Positions 16,021 to 23,092 of a stretch of DNA of 40,450 bases are shown in pieces. The translations under genes were made by a program, and so were the position numbers. Each line of letters begins with the position of its first letter. Within the stretch, counting starts at the first letter, position 1. Below the pieces are notes generated by a model. The model was not told the origin of the DNA. It saw nothing but the letters and a program-made list of their open reading frames with translations, and did no database searches. The stretch is from Candidatus Babelota bacterium (GTDB taxonomy: Bacteria > Babelota > Babeliae > Babelales > Chromulinivoraceae), in the NCBI GenBank assembly GCA_026389025.1, contig JAPLIQ010000032.1:1-40450 (forward strand), written 5' to 3'.

Positions 16021-16051
16021 AACAAAAAATCCACCCAATTACTCCTACTTC
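16021..16051. repeat. half of a TCCACCC terminator, interrupted
   Basis: This 31-base block matches 17068-17098 with one mismatch; its first 23 bases are identical to 18804-18826, where the hairpin is complete. Here the 3' half of the hairpin is missing and is replaced by the CCTACTTC sequence and repeat that follow. Confidence 0.75.
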
Positions 16052-16082
16052 CTACTACGCTTGCAGCTTTCAAGGACACGGT

Positions 16083-16124
16083 CGAAATTTTAGATGGAGC
16101 AAGCTCAAGGAAATAGTTCAATTA
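16083..16124. repeat. dispersed repeat copy A, ends at a stop codon
   Basis: 42 bases that match 19615-19656 at 34 positions. In both copies the last three bases are TTA and form the stop codon of the adjacent minus-strand gene. Positions 15940-16082, just before it, form a mildly GC-richer stretch with small inverted repeats (AGGCTTTGCCT) and no convincing gene. Confidence 0.7.
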
Positions 16125-17006
16125 TGATTGATTTTGTTTTGCAAAAAATTGTTTATAAATTAACAGTGCACATTCCTGCGATGAAAGCTTACCGGTGTCA
16201 ACCACCATATCATATGCAAGATGAGGAGCAATCGATACACAATCTTGTTTTTCAACAAAAAACATTTTGTTATACAGCTCTCGTATTTCTGCAATATTTT
16301 TCTGTATAAAATCTTGCGGCTCGCCCATTTCTGTTAAATTATTATGCAAAACCTCTAAAGCTCTCTCAACTTCTTGCTTAGTCAATACATCAACAATGTG
16401 TCCGTCTGCAGTTGCTGGTTTATACATACAAAAAAAATCTTTCATAGTAAGTATTGGCCTTTTGTTCTTATAACCAGGCAAACAATTTCTTTCTACTAAA
16501 TGTTGTGCATGTACTGATGGTGAAGCATAGACAAAGACTGTAAAGACATTGATTCCTTGCATTTTTTCTACAAAATCCTGCACATCTTGACCATTGTCTA
16601 CATCAATATCATTAACCCCAAGCACAGTGTCTAAAATCACATATCGATATTTTTCAGTTAATGCTCGAGCCAAAGTATGAAACTCACGTACAAAATCCAT
16701 CCAATTTTTTTCATCAATGATTTTATATCGGCATTCCATTAAAACTTTTTGTTGCTCCTCCAGGGTCATGCTGTCTTTGAGCAAACCTAATTTTAAAGCT
16801 TCTTTTTTTGCATGCGGCCATAAAACTTGATTATCAAAACCTATAAACACCGCATCATCAGAAAATAATTTTTCCAAACATGCACTAATCGAACTTTTTC
16901 CGACAGACCCATGCCCATTGATCAAAATTATTGAACCATTGCCATTCATTACACAACTCACTGATAAAAATATTAAAATATTTAACTTATATAATAAATT
17001 ATTCAT
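16122..17006 (-). CDS. signal-peptide-bearing P-loop kinase, CPT-like
   Basis: 294 residues from the ATG at 17006; the frame extends to a GTG at 17081 inside a terminator, which I rejected. Signal peptide (about 1-22), then strand SIILING and Walker A GHGSVGKSS (31-39). FIGFDNQ (Asp58) corresponds to the catalytic Asp of chloramphenicol 3-O-phosphotransferase; YVILDTVLG, VFVYASP-(x5)-LVERN and a late VVDTGKLSSQECA strand also fit that family. The length equals its paralog at 21570, about 100 residues more than classic CPT because of a helical insertion. A kinase with an export signal is odd, since ATP is scarce in the periplasm. Substrate unknown. Confidence 0.75.
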   Translation of the reverse strand: MNNLLYKLNILIFLSVSCVMNGNGSIILINGHGSVGKSSISACLEKLFSDDAVFIGFDNQVLWPHAKKEALKLGLLKDSMTLEEQQKVLMECRYKIIDEKNWMDFVREFHTLARALTEKYRYVILDTVLGVNDIDVDNGQDVQDFVEKMQGINVFTVFVYASPSVHAQHLVERNCLPGYKNKRPILTMKDFFCMYKPATADGHIVDVLTKQEVERALEVLHNNLTEMGEPQDFIQKNIAEIRELYNKMFFVEKQDCVSIAPHLAYDMVVDTGKLSSQECALLIYKQFFAKQNQS

Positions 17007-17073
17007 TGCCACCAATCTCTGTAAAAGAAAATAATGTATAAAAATGTTTTTAATCAAAAATGAGTGTAACAAA

Positions 17074-17143
17074 AAATCCACCCAATTGCTCCTACTTCAC
17101 ACAGCTTTGCTGTAAATTTCGTAGGACTATGTTGAGTGGATTT
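17074..17143 (-). terminator. terminator with an inserted stem-loop
   Basis: Outer stem AAATCCACCCAA (17074-17085) with TTGAGTGGATTT (17132-17143). Inside it sit CCTAC/GTAGG (17091-17095, 17121-17125) and ACAGC/GCTGT around TTT (17101-17113). The minus-strand side has a T6 run. The simple version of this terminator at 18810 lacks the inner 40 bases. Confidence 0.7.
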
Positions 17144-17409
17144 AATTTTTTAATTTATTGTTTTGACAACATTTTGTCATGGTGCAGCCATTCATTTTTT
17201 TCATTGACGTTGTAAGTAAATTTACAGATTTAAAACGATTCCCGCTAGTAGGGGAAAAAATGAATTGCGGCAAACACTGGGCACACTTCGAACTTTCAGG
17301 TGGAGTAAATTGAGAGAAGAGCTACGATCTACTGTTTAAATTAATAATTAAATGAATCTCTAAAATTTATCATGACCAAAGTTTAACCTTTACCGAATTA
17401 TCAAGCTTT
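17144..17409. other. gene-free stretch between kinase and immunity gene
   Basis: Together with 17007-17143 this is about 400 bases without a gene. It contains the TGACAA/TTGTCA inverted repeat near 17164-17179, dispersed repeat copy B (17267-17330) and AT-rich filler. I see no convincing reading frame with a ribosome site. Confidence 0.6.
17267..17330. repeat. dispersed repeat copy B
   Basis: The first 30 bases (17267-17296) are identical to 19593-19622; the remaining 34 are a diverged continuation of the same element. Unlike copies A and C it does not abut a gene. Confidence 0.8.
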
Positions 17410-17733
17410 TCAATTAGTAAGTTTAAAATTTTTTAGTTCGACCGAATTCGTTTTAAATATTTGTTTTTTCCAGGGTTTAATTGCAGCTTTGTTTTTTTCA
17501 TTAACAAAGGGCTTTAATTGTTGCATTTTTATTTTGTATCGATGCAAAAGCGCAGCAAGTTCTTTTATATCGTCATAACTCAACTCTTGTTCTACAAGAT
17601 CTAGATATAGTTCATCTCGAGCAGCCTCAAAACTTTGAATACATGAAATGCTTTTAATCCAAGAAAAGAACATATCCTCATCTAGCTGAGAATAAAAATA
17701 TACTTTTTTACATACTATATAATTATGATTCAT
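17410..17733 (-). CDS. probable immunity protein for the toxin at 17730
   Basis: 107 residues from the ATG at 17733, which overlaps the toxin's TGA as ATGA; GAGG lies upstream inside the toxin gene. A helical, charged cytoplasmic protein with the pattern FYSQLDEDMFFSWIKSI, then YDDIKELAALLHRY and NEKNKAAIKPWKKQIF. The last two resemble a recurrent immunity-protein pattern (RELI-LF-RY then a Trp/His and IF), which I recall but cannot name with confidence. Position and 4-base overlap make it the cognate antitoxin by inference. It would bind and block the C-terminal toxin domain. Confidence 0.7.
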   Translation of the reverse strand: MNHNYIVCKKVYFYSQLDEDMFFSWIKSISCIQSFEAARDELYLDLVEQELSYDDIKELAALLHRYKIKMQQLKPFVNEKNKAAIKPWKKQIFKTNSVELKNFKLTN

Positions 17734-18734
17734 TTTGATCCTCGTTCTTTGCCGCCAGGCATAATATTCCAATGTCGTTTGCCATCATTACTAATCACAT
17801 CCCAATGTGGCCCACCATGAGCTAAAGGTCCAACACCAGTAGGTTTCCACACATTTCCTTTTTTATCTGGCCATCCGACTTGTCCAGTTATAGGATGCCT
17901 AATTTTTTCACCATTCCAATTTTTGGGAGGAACAAATCCATCTTTTTCAGCTGGAAGGCCAGGAGCTTGAGCATCATCTGCTTTTTGCTCAAAGCAATCA
18001 GGGATCATTTTAAAGTTACAACCTTCTGCAGGTTCAAGAACCAAATTGAAATCAGTATGTTTTTTCTTGCCACATTGATAGGTTATGGCAGCAGCTATAC
18101 CAGCGGCAGCTACACTACAGCAAAACGACACTGGCCCAAACATACAAGCAAAGGTTCCTGCTCCCAAAACAATATCAAAGGGCACTGACATGCCAATTGT
18201 TGTAGCAATTGGAATAAACATATTGTGCGTCAATATGTTTTGGCGACCAACCGCAAATGTATGATGTTTTTTAACTTCAATGATATATAAAGTTATTAAT
18301 CCAAAGACCTGTTTTTTTGATTGCAACTTCGTTATCGCATTATCCCTGCAAAGCAGCTCGTCTCCATCTCGTAACTCATGAGCCGGTATCCACTGCATAT
18401 CTGATGCTCGATAAAATAACTGCAATGGAGAACAGGTAATTGTTTCTGATGATTTTTTTCGACTGCTTACAAAATCAAGTTCAAAAAAGGCATTTGATTG
18501 ACAATAAGCTACCGCTTGAACAGGTTTAGTTTTCCATTGTTTTGATTTTTCTTTATAGGTACCAACTGTGGTTTTTTGCCCTTTAAAAAACTTACTAGAG
18601 ATATCTTTAATGGGTAAAAGATTTTGATTATTTTGCAAACTAACTAATGTAAGTCCTGCAAATCCATGAGACAATACGCTTTCATATTGAAACAAAGTAG
18701 CAATTAACAAAAATACTTTAAAAACTATTTTCAC
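17730..18734 (-). CDS. polymorphic toxin: degenerate Hint domain plus C-terminal toxin
   Basis: 334 residues from a GTG at 18734 with AAGGA 7 bases upstream; an in-frame TTG at 18770 lacks a site. Signal peptide (about 1-23). Residues 25-172 are a Hint/intein-like domain: FAGLTLV, PIKDI, LFYRASDMQWIPAHELRDGDELL, IIEVKKHHTFAVG and ILTHN. The usual first Cys is absent (GFAG) and the T-x-x-H motif is TCSPLQ, so self-cleavage is probably lost. Residues 173-220 are hydrophobic. The C-terminal domain (266-334: GWPDKKGNVWKPTG, HGGPHWDV, RHWNIMPGG) matches what I remember of polymorphic toxin type 37. It is followed by an overlapping immunity gene. Confidence 0.82.
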   Translation of the reverse strand: MKIVFKVFLLIATLFQYESVLSHGFAGLTLVSLQNNQNLLPIKDISSKFFKGQKTTVGTYKEKSKQWKTKPVQAVAYCQSNAFFELDFVSSRKKSSETITCSPLQLFYRASDMQWIPAHELRDGDELLCRDNAITKLQSKKQVFGLITLYIIEVKKHHTFAVGRQNILTHNMFIPIATTIGMSVPFDIVLGAGTFACMFGPVSFCCSVAAAGIAAAITYQCGKKKHTDFNLVLEPAEGCNFKMIPDCFEQKADDAQAPGLPAEKDGFVPPKNWNGEKIRHPITGQVGWPDKKGNVWKPTGVGPLAHGGPHWDVISNDGKRHWNIMPGGKERGSK

Positions 18735-18809
18735 CGAATAGTCCTTTTTATATAAAACAAAAACACTCAAATTAACTTTCTTGCTTGAATTTTACATTTT
18801 AACAACAAA

Positions 18810-18837
18810 AAATCCACCCAATTACTTGAGTGGATTT
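18810..18837 (-). terminator. terminator, intact TCCACCC family member
   Basis: AAATCCACCCAA (18810-18821) pairs with TTGAGTGGATTT (18826-18837), one mismatch, loop TTAC. T-rich in the minus-strand sense, downstream of the gene at 18885. Confidence 0.8.
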
Positions 18838-18884
18838 AAATTTCTAAGCTAGAAAGTTTTAGATTTTTTAAAGTTCAAACTTTT

Positions 18885-19145
18885 CTACAAACACGAATCA
18901 AGGTCTGCTTTACGATCTATACATTCTAATGCAAAACGCTTATCTGCCATCTCTTCAAATGTTACTTTTTGTCCATCAGGCATAAATAAATCTTTGCCTT
19001 CAAATAATTCTTCAGCTGTTGCAATTTTGCTAGTCATTCTTTCAAAATCTTCCACTGATAAAACTATTGATACTGGAAGTCCATCTTTGAAAATAACTTC
19101 TAAATTTGAAACAGGCTCAACAAATTCTTTTTTATTTTCTGTCAT
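18885..19145 (-). CDS. Phd-antitoxin-like small protein, paralog of 10345
   Basis: 86 residues. Residues 15-40 (EVIFKDGLPVSIVLSVEDFE) and the ELFEGKDL-DGQKVTFEEM block align with the protein at 10345, but the acidic Cys-rich tail is missing; only DLDSCL remains. AGGGGA lies 4 bases before the ATG. It is 31 bases downstream of the GIY-YIG gene in the same direction. The Phd-like strand-loop suggests a DNA- or partner-binding regulator; no recognisable toxin is next to it. Confidence 0.6.
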   Translation of the reverse strand: MTENKKEFVEPVSNLEVIFKDGLPVSIVLSVEDFERMTSKIATAEELFEGKDLFMPDGQKVTFEEMADKRFALECIDRKADLDSCL

Positions 19146-19176
19146 GAAATCCCCTACGGTTTAACGATTAAATGAG

Positions 19177-19419
19177 TCACCAGAATTTCTTCTTTGCGTA
19201 GGCATTTCCTGAACCAACTTTAACATATTTTTCAAAATCTTGAGCTTTTTGCTGGCAATCAAAACCAATATACGAAACCACTTTCCATGGTCGATCGTCT
19301 TTTGTATAAACAGAGTTGCCTGCATTATGAGTATCTAAACGTTCTTGCAAATTGGTTGTATAGCCAACATATGTTTTATCGGGATTGTTGATGGATCTGA
19401 TGAAGTAAACGTAGTACAT
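19177..19419 (-). CDS. standalone GIY-YIG domain protein
   Basis: 80 residues, the whole being a UvrC/YhbQ-type GIY-YIG nuclease domain: YYVYFIRSI and TYVGYTTNLQERLDTHN carry the two Tyr and the Arg of the active site, then PWKVVSYIGF, AQDFEKYVKVGSG and AYAKKKFW. Length is typical of small YhbQ-like proteins. I expect DNA cleavage, but the cellular role of these proteins is unclear. There is no good ribosome site. It adjoins repeats at 19504-19656, and similar stand-alone genes elsewhere often travel with selfish DNA. Confidence 0.85.
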   Translation of the reverse strand: MYYVYFIRSINNPDKTYVGYTTNLQERLDTHNAGNSVYTKDDRPWKVVSYIGFDCQQKAQDFEKYVKVGSGNAYAKKKFW

Positions 19420-19503
19420 TTAGTGATTACCGTTGAAGAAAAGAAGAATCGACTTTTTATTTTTATTGCCTTACTACGTACCCTAGGGGTTCACTTCGTA
19501 ACG

Positions 19504-19592
19504 CATACTACGCTTATACTATTAATATTAATTTTATTATTAAGTCCTTGGCAGAGCCATACGAAGCTTGTTACAAAGTAACGCGTAGTATG
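19504..19592. repeat. imperfect inverted repeat upstream of repeat copy C
   Basis: CATACTACGC (19504-19513) is the exact complement of 19583-19592, with 69 bases between, mostly AT-rich. It lies in the 234-base gap between the GIY-YIG gene and the hydrolase and may be the remains of a small mobile element. Confidence 0.6.
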
Positions 19593-19656
19593 GCGGCAAA
19601 CACTGGGCACACTTCGAACTTTTAGATGGTCTAAGCTAAAGGAAATGCTGCAATTA
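19593..19656. repeat. dispersed repeat copy C, ends at a stop codon
   Basis: Shares a perfect 30-base block with 17267-17296 and its last 42 bases (19615-19656) with 16083-16124. Its final TTA is the stop codon of the hydrolase gene. Confidence 0.8.
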
Positions 19657-20631
19657 ATTGCCATTCCGACTTTTTAGTTCATCCACCATTTCTCTCACAG
19701 CATCAACAATAATTTCCGGCTGATCATAGTTGATCATATGACCACTATGCTGCGCAATGATCTGTTTGCCTCGTGATGATTTGTTTACTAAATTTGATTG
19801 CCATGTAGGCCAATCTTTTAGCTCATCCATGAATATCATTGGTTTGCCAGCGCTAATGACTATCAATGGTTTGTTTTTCAATAGATTTTTAACCAGTTTT
19901 AATTGATTACAATTTTGTTCCATAAACAATCCTTCTTGTATGCACGCATTTGCATATTTAGTTGTAAATACCTGGGAGAAATATTGTTTTTGTATATTCA
20001 ATGGATATTTTGTAATCCGTTCATTGTTGGTTCTTTTTATTGATGGTACATACTGCATTAAGCGAGGTATGCCTAAATAAAACGAAGTCTTGAGAAGAGC
20101 AATGGAAAAGTTAGAAGGTTTTGTTACTTTTTGATAAGTCTCTTCAGAGCTTGAATCAACTAATATAACCCCAGCAACTTCATTAGGATATTTGCCTGCA
20201 AACAGTTGCATATTAAAGCCACCAAAGGAATGGCCAACTAAAATATATGGGGCTGGGACGCCAGAATTATGAAGCATTGTATGTAATTCAGAAATAATAT
20301 TTTCACTAGTACGCTGCAGTGGGCTTGCATCACTCCATGCATGACCTGCACGATCATAGCTCACTACTCGAGTAAACTTTGCAATTTTAGATTGAACAAG
20401 CGACCAATCAAGTGTTGTGCACCCTCCGCCTGCATCCATGACAACGGTAGGCCCACCAGTTCCAGAATCAATCATGTGTAATTTATACCCACCAATATCA
20501 ATCATTTTGCCAATCGGTGGATATGCTTTTTCATCTAACTTTGTTGCAATGTATTGATAGAGCAAACCAATGATTATGAGCGCAAGGATAGTAAGGCCAA
20601 TGTATTTTAAAATTGTTATTAACAATGACAT
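19654..20631 (-). CDS. membrane-anchored alpha/beta hydrolase
   Basis: 325 residues. N-terminal transmembrane helix (about 5-27). Hydrolase fold with oxyanion strand VVMDAGGG (64-70), YDRAGHAWS (92-100), nucleophile elbow GHSFGG (Ser135) and late GHMINYDQPE (His298). Asp in the VISAGKP / WPTWQ region is less clear. Similar to proline-iminopeptidase-like or epoxide-hydrolase-like enzymes; substrate not deducible. Starts 13 bases inside the end of the acetyltransferase gene with GAAGGAA upstream, so the two are translated together. The stop codon is the last three bases of a dispersed repeat. Confidence 0.88.
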   Translation of the reverse strand: MSLLITILKYIGLTILALIIIGLLYQYIATKLDEKAYPPIGKMIDIGGYKLHMIDSGTGGPTVVMDAGGGCTTLDWSLVQSKIAKFTRVVSYDRAGHAWSDASPLQRTSENIISELHTMLHNSGVPAPYILVGHSFGGFNMQLFAGKYPNEVAGVILVDSSSEETYQKVTKPSNFSIALLKTSFYLGIPRLMQYVPSIKRTNNERITKYPLNIQKQYFSQVFTTKYANACIQEGLFMEQNCNQLKLVKNLLKNKPLIVISAGKPMIFMDELKDWPTWQSNLVNKSSRGKQIIAQHSGHMINYDQPEIIVDAVREMVDELKSRNGN

Positions 20632-21491
20632 GAATGTTCCTTCAAAGACTTAGCTGTCTTTTGTAAAATATTTGTTTGCTTTACTTGATACTCAAAATAC
20701 ACCCAATGATCTTGAATTGCTTTCCAGTGAGGATCTTGAATAGGATGAGCATCTGGTATAAAACCCCATGCTTGATATGCTCCGATAGCAATCACATTAG
20801 TTGGACGTGTACTAAGAAACAGACGCTTAATGTTTGGAATAATTTTGAAGACTGAACTTATGAGTAATTTGCCTAGCCCACGATTTTGCGCTGCTGGCGC
20901 AACTGCAATGGTGATAACTTTAACATCTCCAAAGCCGTAGTATGGAGCTATTGCAAACTGAATAAAGCCTAATACATTAGAGGTTGTTTTATCTCGAGCC
21001 AATACAAAGAAATAATAATCCTTAGGCAATGACTCTTTGATTTCAGCGCTTAAACTGGCAACATCCATTTCAAAGATTTGTCTTAAATTTTCACGTTCTT
21101 GATTTTCAACTAAGTTCCAATCAACATACTCAAGTCCATCTTTAAACAGAGGTTCAAAAGATTTAAAGTTTTCATCTTGTGACACAGCCTCAGGATGTTG
21201 TTTTAAAAATTGTGTTTCTACGGAAACATATGCTTCAATTCCTACTGCGCTTACAGTTTTTGTAATTTCTGAAAAATCAGATGATTGCAAGCTAGTTCGA
21301 TACCACTGAAAAACAATAGGCAATCCTTGTTTATCATGCGCTTGCAACATGCCAGTACGAGCTGTTTTTTTTGAAATAGATGTAAACCATTTAGATAACG
21401 TCTTTTGATTATGCATTGCTTTTATACTAATAATAAAAGCAGCCGTTAAGAATATCGCACTTATGATTTTCCATTGTTTTGACTTGATCAT
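20619..21491 (-). CDS. GNAT acetyltransferase with N-terminal export signal
   Basis: 290 residues from the ATG at 21491 (AAGGAA upstream); the frame extends to 21521 without a good site. A hydrophobic segment at about 8-26 (IISAIFLTAAFIISI) is a signal or anchor. GNAT core in the C-terminal half: LGFIQFAIAPYYGFG, ITIAVAPAAQNRGLGKLL (acetyl-CoA loop Q-x2-G-x-G) and NVIAIGAYQAWGF. Acetyl-CoA is cytoplasmic, so a secreted acetyltransferase suggests either a cytoplasm-facing tail anchor or delivery into a host. Cotranscribed with the hydrolase at 19654. Confidence 0.85.
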   Translation of the reverse strand: MIKSKQWKIISAIFLTAAFIISIKAMHNQKTLSKWFTSISKKTARTGMLQAHDKQGLPIVFQWYRTSLQSSDFSEITKTVSAVGIEAYVSVETQFLKQHPEAVSQDENFKSFEPLFKDGLEYVDWNLVENQERENLRQIFEMDVASLSAEIKESLPKDYYFFVLARDKTTSNVLGFIQFAIAPYYGFGDVKVITIAVAPAAQNRGLGKLLISSVFKIIPNIKRLFLSTRPTNVIAIGAYQAWGFIPDAHPIQDPHWKAIQDHWVYFEYQVKQTNILQKTAKSLKEHSCHC

Positions 21492-21569
21492 AATTATTTC
21501 CTTATTTATTTTTTTGTTCATCTTACCATGATAAAAAATCTTTTTTGATATTCATACAATACTTTAAAT

Positions 21570-22454
21570 CTATAATAAGGCAGTATGCGCTTCATACGCT
21601 TTTTTAATCTGATCAGCGCATTCTATAGCAGAATTAATACCTGAATTTACCGTAAAGTTACCTAGAAATTTAGGACTAATAGAAACCGAATCATGCAAAT
21701 CTAATCCAAAAGCTTTAATATACACTTGCAAAACATTTTCTAAAATATCCGTTCTTTGCTTTAAAGATTGATCTGCATTCATTTCAATTAAATTTTTTTC
21801 AGCTATTTTTAAAGCTTTTTTTATATCATCTAAGCAAAGCTGAGCAACAGGCAGTTCATCACATTCAGAGACTTTGTACATTGTGCAAAATGTTTTAAGT
21901 ACTTCGCTTATACTGCGCATTTGAGCTAAATCAACAACAATGCAATTTCGATCATAAGTATGTTGCGCTAAGGCCTCTGGTGAACAATAGATCAATACTG
22001 TAAAAGTTGGAACATCTGACATAGTTTTACGAAAATAATCTATGTCACCATCTTCCAATAAGCCAAAGGCTGTATCCATAATAATATTGTGTCCTTCAAT
22101 CGCCAAACGATGCACATCATCGTAATAATATTTCATCACTTCTACCCAATAAGCCAGATCGGATTGTTTTTGATTAAAAACAATATTGTCTGTCTCTACA
22201 CAGATGCGTTGCTGTTCTTCAAAAGACATAGAGTCATTAATCAAATTAAGCTCTTTTGCGAGATTGATCATAGCCTTCCAACCATAATCATCGATAGAAA
22301 GTACCATAAAATTTTCACCCAATAATTTTTTGAGAGCACGCTGCGTTGAGCTTTTTCCAGCAGAAGAAGTACCATGCAATAGAATCACTGATCCTGTGCC
22401 GTTTACAGAAAAAACAGCCAAGAGACAAAGAAGTGAAATTGTTTTTTTAATCAT
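21570..22454 (-). CDS. signal-peptide-bearing P-loop kinase, CPT-like (paralog)
   Basis: 294 residues, the same length as the protein at 16122. Signal peptide (about 1-18), then SVILLHG and Walker A GTSSAGKSS (28-36), VLSIDDY (Asp55, aligned with the CPT catalytic Asp), IIMDTAFG, VLIYCSPEALAQHTYDRN and a C-terminal VNSGINSAIECADQI strand-helix as in chloramphenicol phosphotransferase. The SMSFEEQQR segment matches SMTLEEQQK of the paralog. AGGGG lies 5 bases before the ATG. Like its paralog it seems exported, which is unusual for an ATP-dependent kinase. Confidence 0.75.
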   Translation of the reverse strand: MIKKTISLLCLLAVFSVNGTGSVILLHGTSSAGKSSTQRALKKLLGENFMVLSIDDYGWKAMINLAKELNLINDSMSFEEQQRICVETDNIVFNQKQSDLAYWVEVMKYYYDDVHRLAIEGHNIIMDTAFGLLEDGDIDYFRKTMSDVPTFTVLIYCSPEALAQHTYDRNCIVVDLAQMRSISEVLKTFCTMYKVSECDELPVAQLCLDDIKKALKIAEKNLIEMNADQSLKQRTDILENVLQVYIKAFGLDLHDSVSISPKFLGNFTVNSGINSAIECADQIKKAYEAHTALL

Positions 22455-22578
22455 AAAAACCCCTAAAAAAGCCTTGTTTGTACCTATTTTATTCTATCAA
22501 AGACTGATCATCTCTACAAACGGATAGTTCCTATTTTTATGCATAGAGCGGCTCTTTTTAAAGGCTACGGTTCATATT

Positions 22579-22854
22579 TTATATTTTATCATTCGCTATA
22601 TCACCCATAAAAGGCTCCATTTCTCTACAAGGCATTCTGCTCATCAAGGCTGCCATTTCAGAATTGCATTCACAAAGACTTTGGCAGAGACTTAAAGCAT
22701 AATCCCACTTTGCATCTTCCTGAGCCCACATCTTGATTTTCTCATAATCAATTTTGGCTTTGATACACATCATAGACACAGAATACGCATCTTGTTCATG
22801 GCAAGCTTCGATCAATGTTGTAAATATCATTTCTCGTTTACGCGTTTCATTCAT
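22579..22854 (-). CDS. small protein, weakly small-terminase-like
   Basis: 91 residues, all helical. A segment VSMMCIKAKIDYEKIKMWAQ followed by EDAKWDYALSLCQSL resembles the helix-turn-helix-like 'class, Trp, hydrophobic Ala' pattern seen in phage small terminase subunits, but the match is weak. It overlaps the upstream gene by 8 bases (translational coupling) and is the last gene of the leftward operon. Alternative: an unrelated element-specific protein. Confidence 0.6.
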   Translation of the reverse strand: MNETRKREMIFTTLIEACHEQDAYSVSMMCIKAKIDYEKIKMWAQEDAKWDYALSLCQSLCECNSEMAALMSRMPCREMEPFMGDIANDKI

Positions 22855-23092
22855 AGACCAACTCAGCTAATGATTCCATAGATTGGCGCATCGAGCTAAT
22901 GAACAGTCGACTGTTTCTTTTTGATTCAACTGTTGATTGAGCATATTTTCCATGAGTAATAGGCCGACCTTGATGGTAATAGCATCTACCATTTTGAAGC
23001 GCAATGTGCTTGCAGGGATGAATACGAGAAGAATTCTTTTTTGGCAAAGACCCGCATTTAGGTAACTTAGAGAAGTCCATCTTGAATCTCAT
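22847..23092 (-). CDS. phage-associated Cys/His-rich small protein
   Basis: 81 residues. Core: HPCKHIALQNGRCYYHQGRP followed by ITHGKYAQ. This is the HGG-type small protein (C-x3-AL-NGRC-x2-H-G-x4-THGKY), common next to phage or satellite packaging genes. The Cys and His residues could form a zinc knuckle. Start ATGA overlaps the upstream stop by 4 bases, with AAGGGAAG as ribosome site. It likely acts with its neighbours; exact function is unknown. Confidence 0.75.
   Translation of the reverse strand: MRFKMDFSKLPKCGSLPKKNSSRIHPCKHIALQNGRCYYHQGRPITHGKYAQSTVESKRNSRLFISSMRQSMESLAELVYE

Noticed and set aside
15936-16121. Leftward frame of 61 codons in the repeat region
   Set aside because: It has no ribosome site, runs through an interrupted terminator and repeat copy A, and has no recognisable protein; it is likely chance reading through repeats.
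17007-17081. Longer N terminus for the kinase at 16122
   Set aside because: The extension begins at a GTG inside a terminator hairpin; the ATG at 17006 gives a clean signal peptide and the same length as the paralog.
18735-18770. TTG start for the toxin gene
   Set aside because: No ribosome site there, while AAGGA is correctly placed before the GTG at 18734.
22545-22555. AGAGCGGCTCT palindrome as a terminator or element end
   Set aside because: With only one central base it cannot form a stable hairpin without losing pairs, and no second copy was found.
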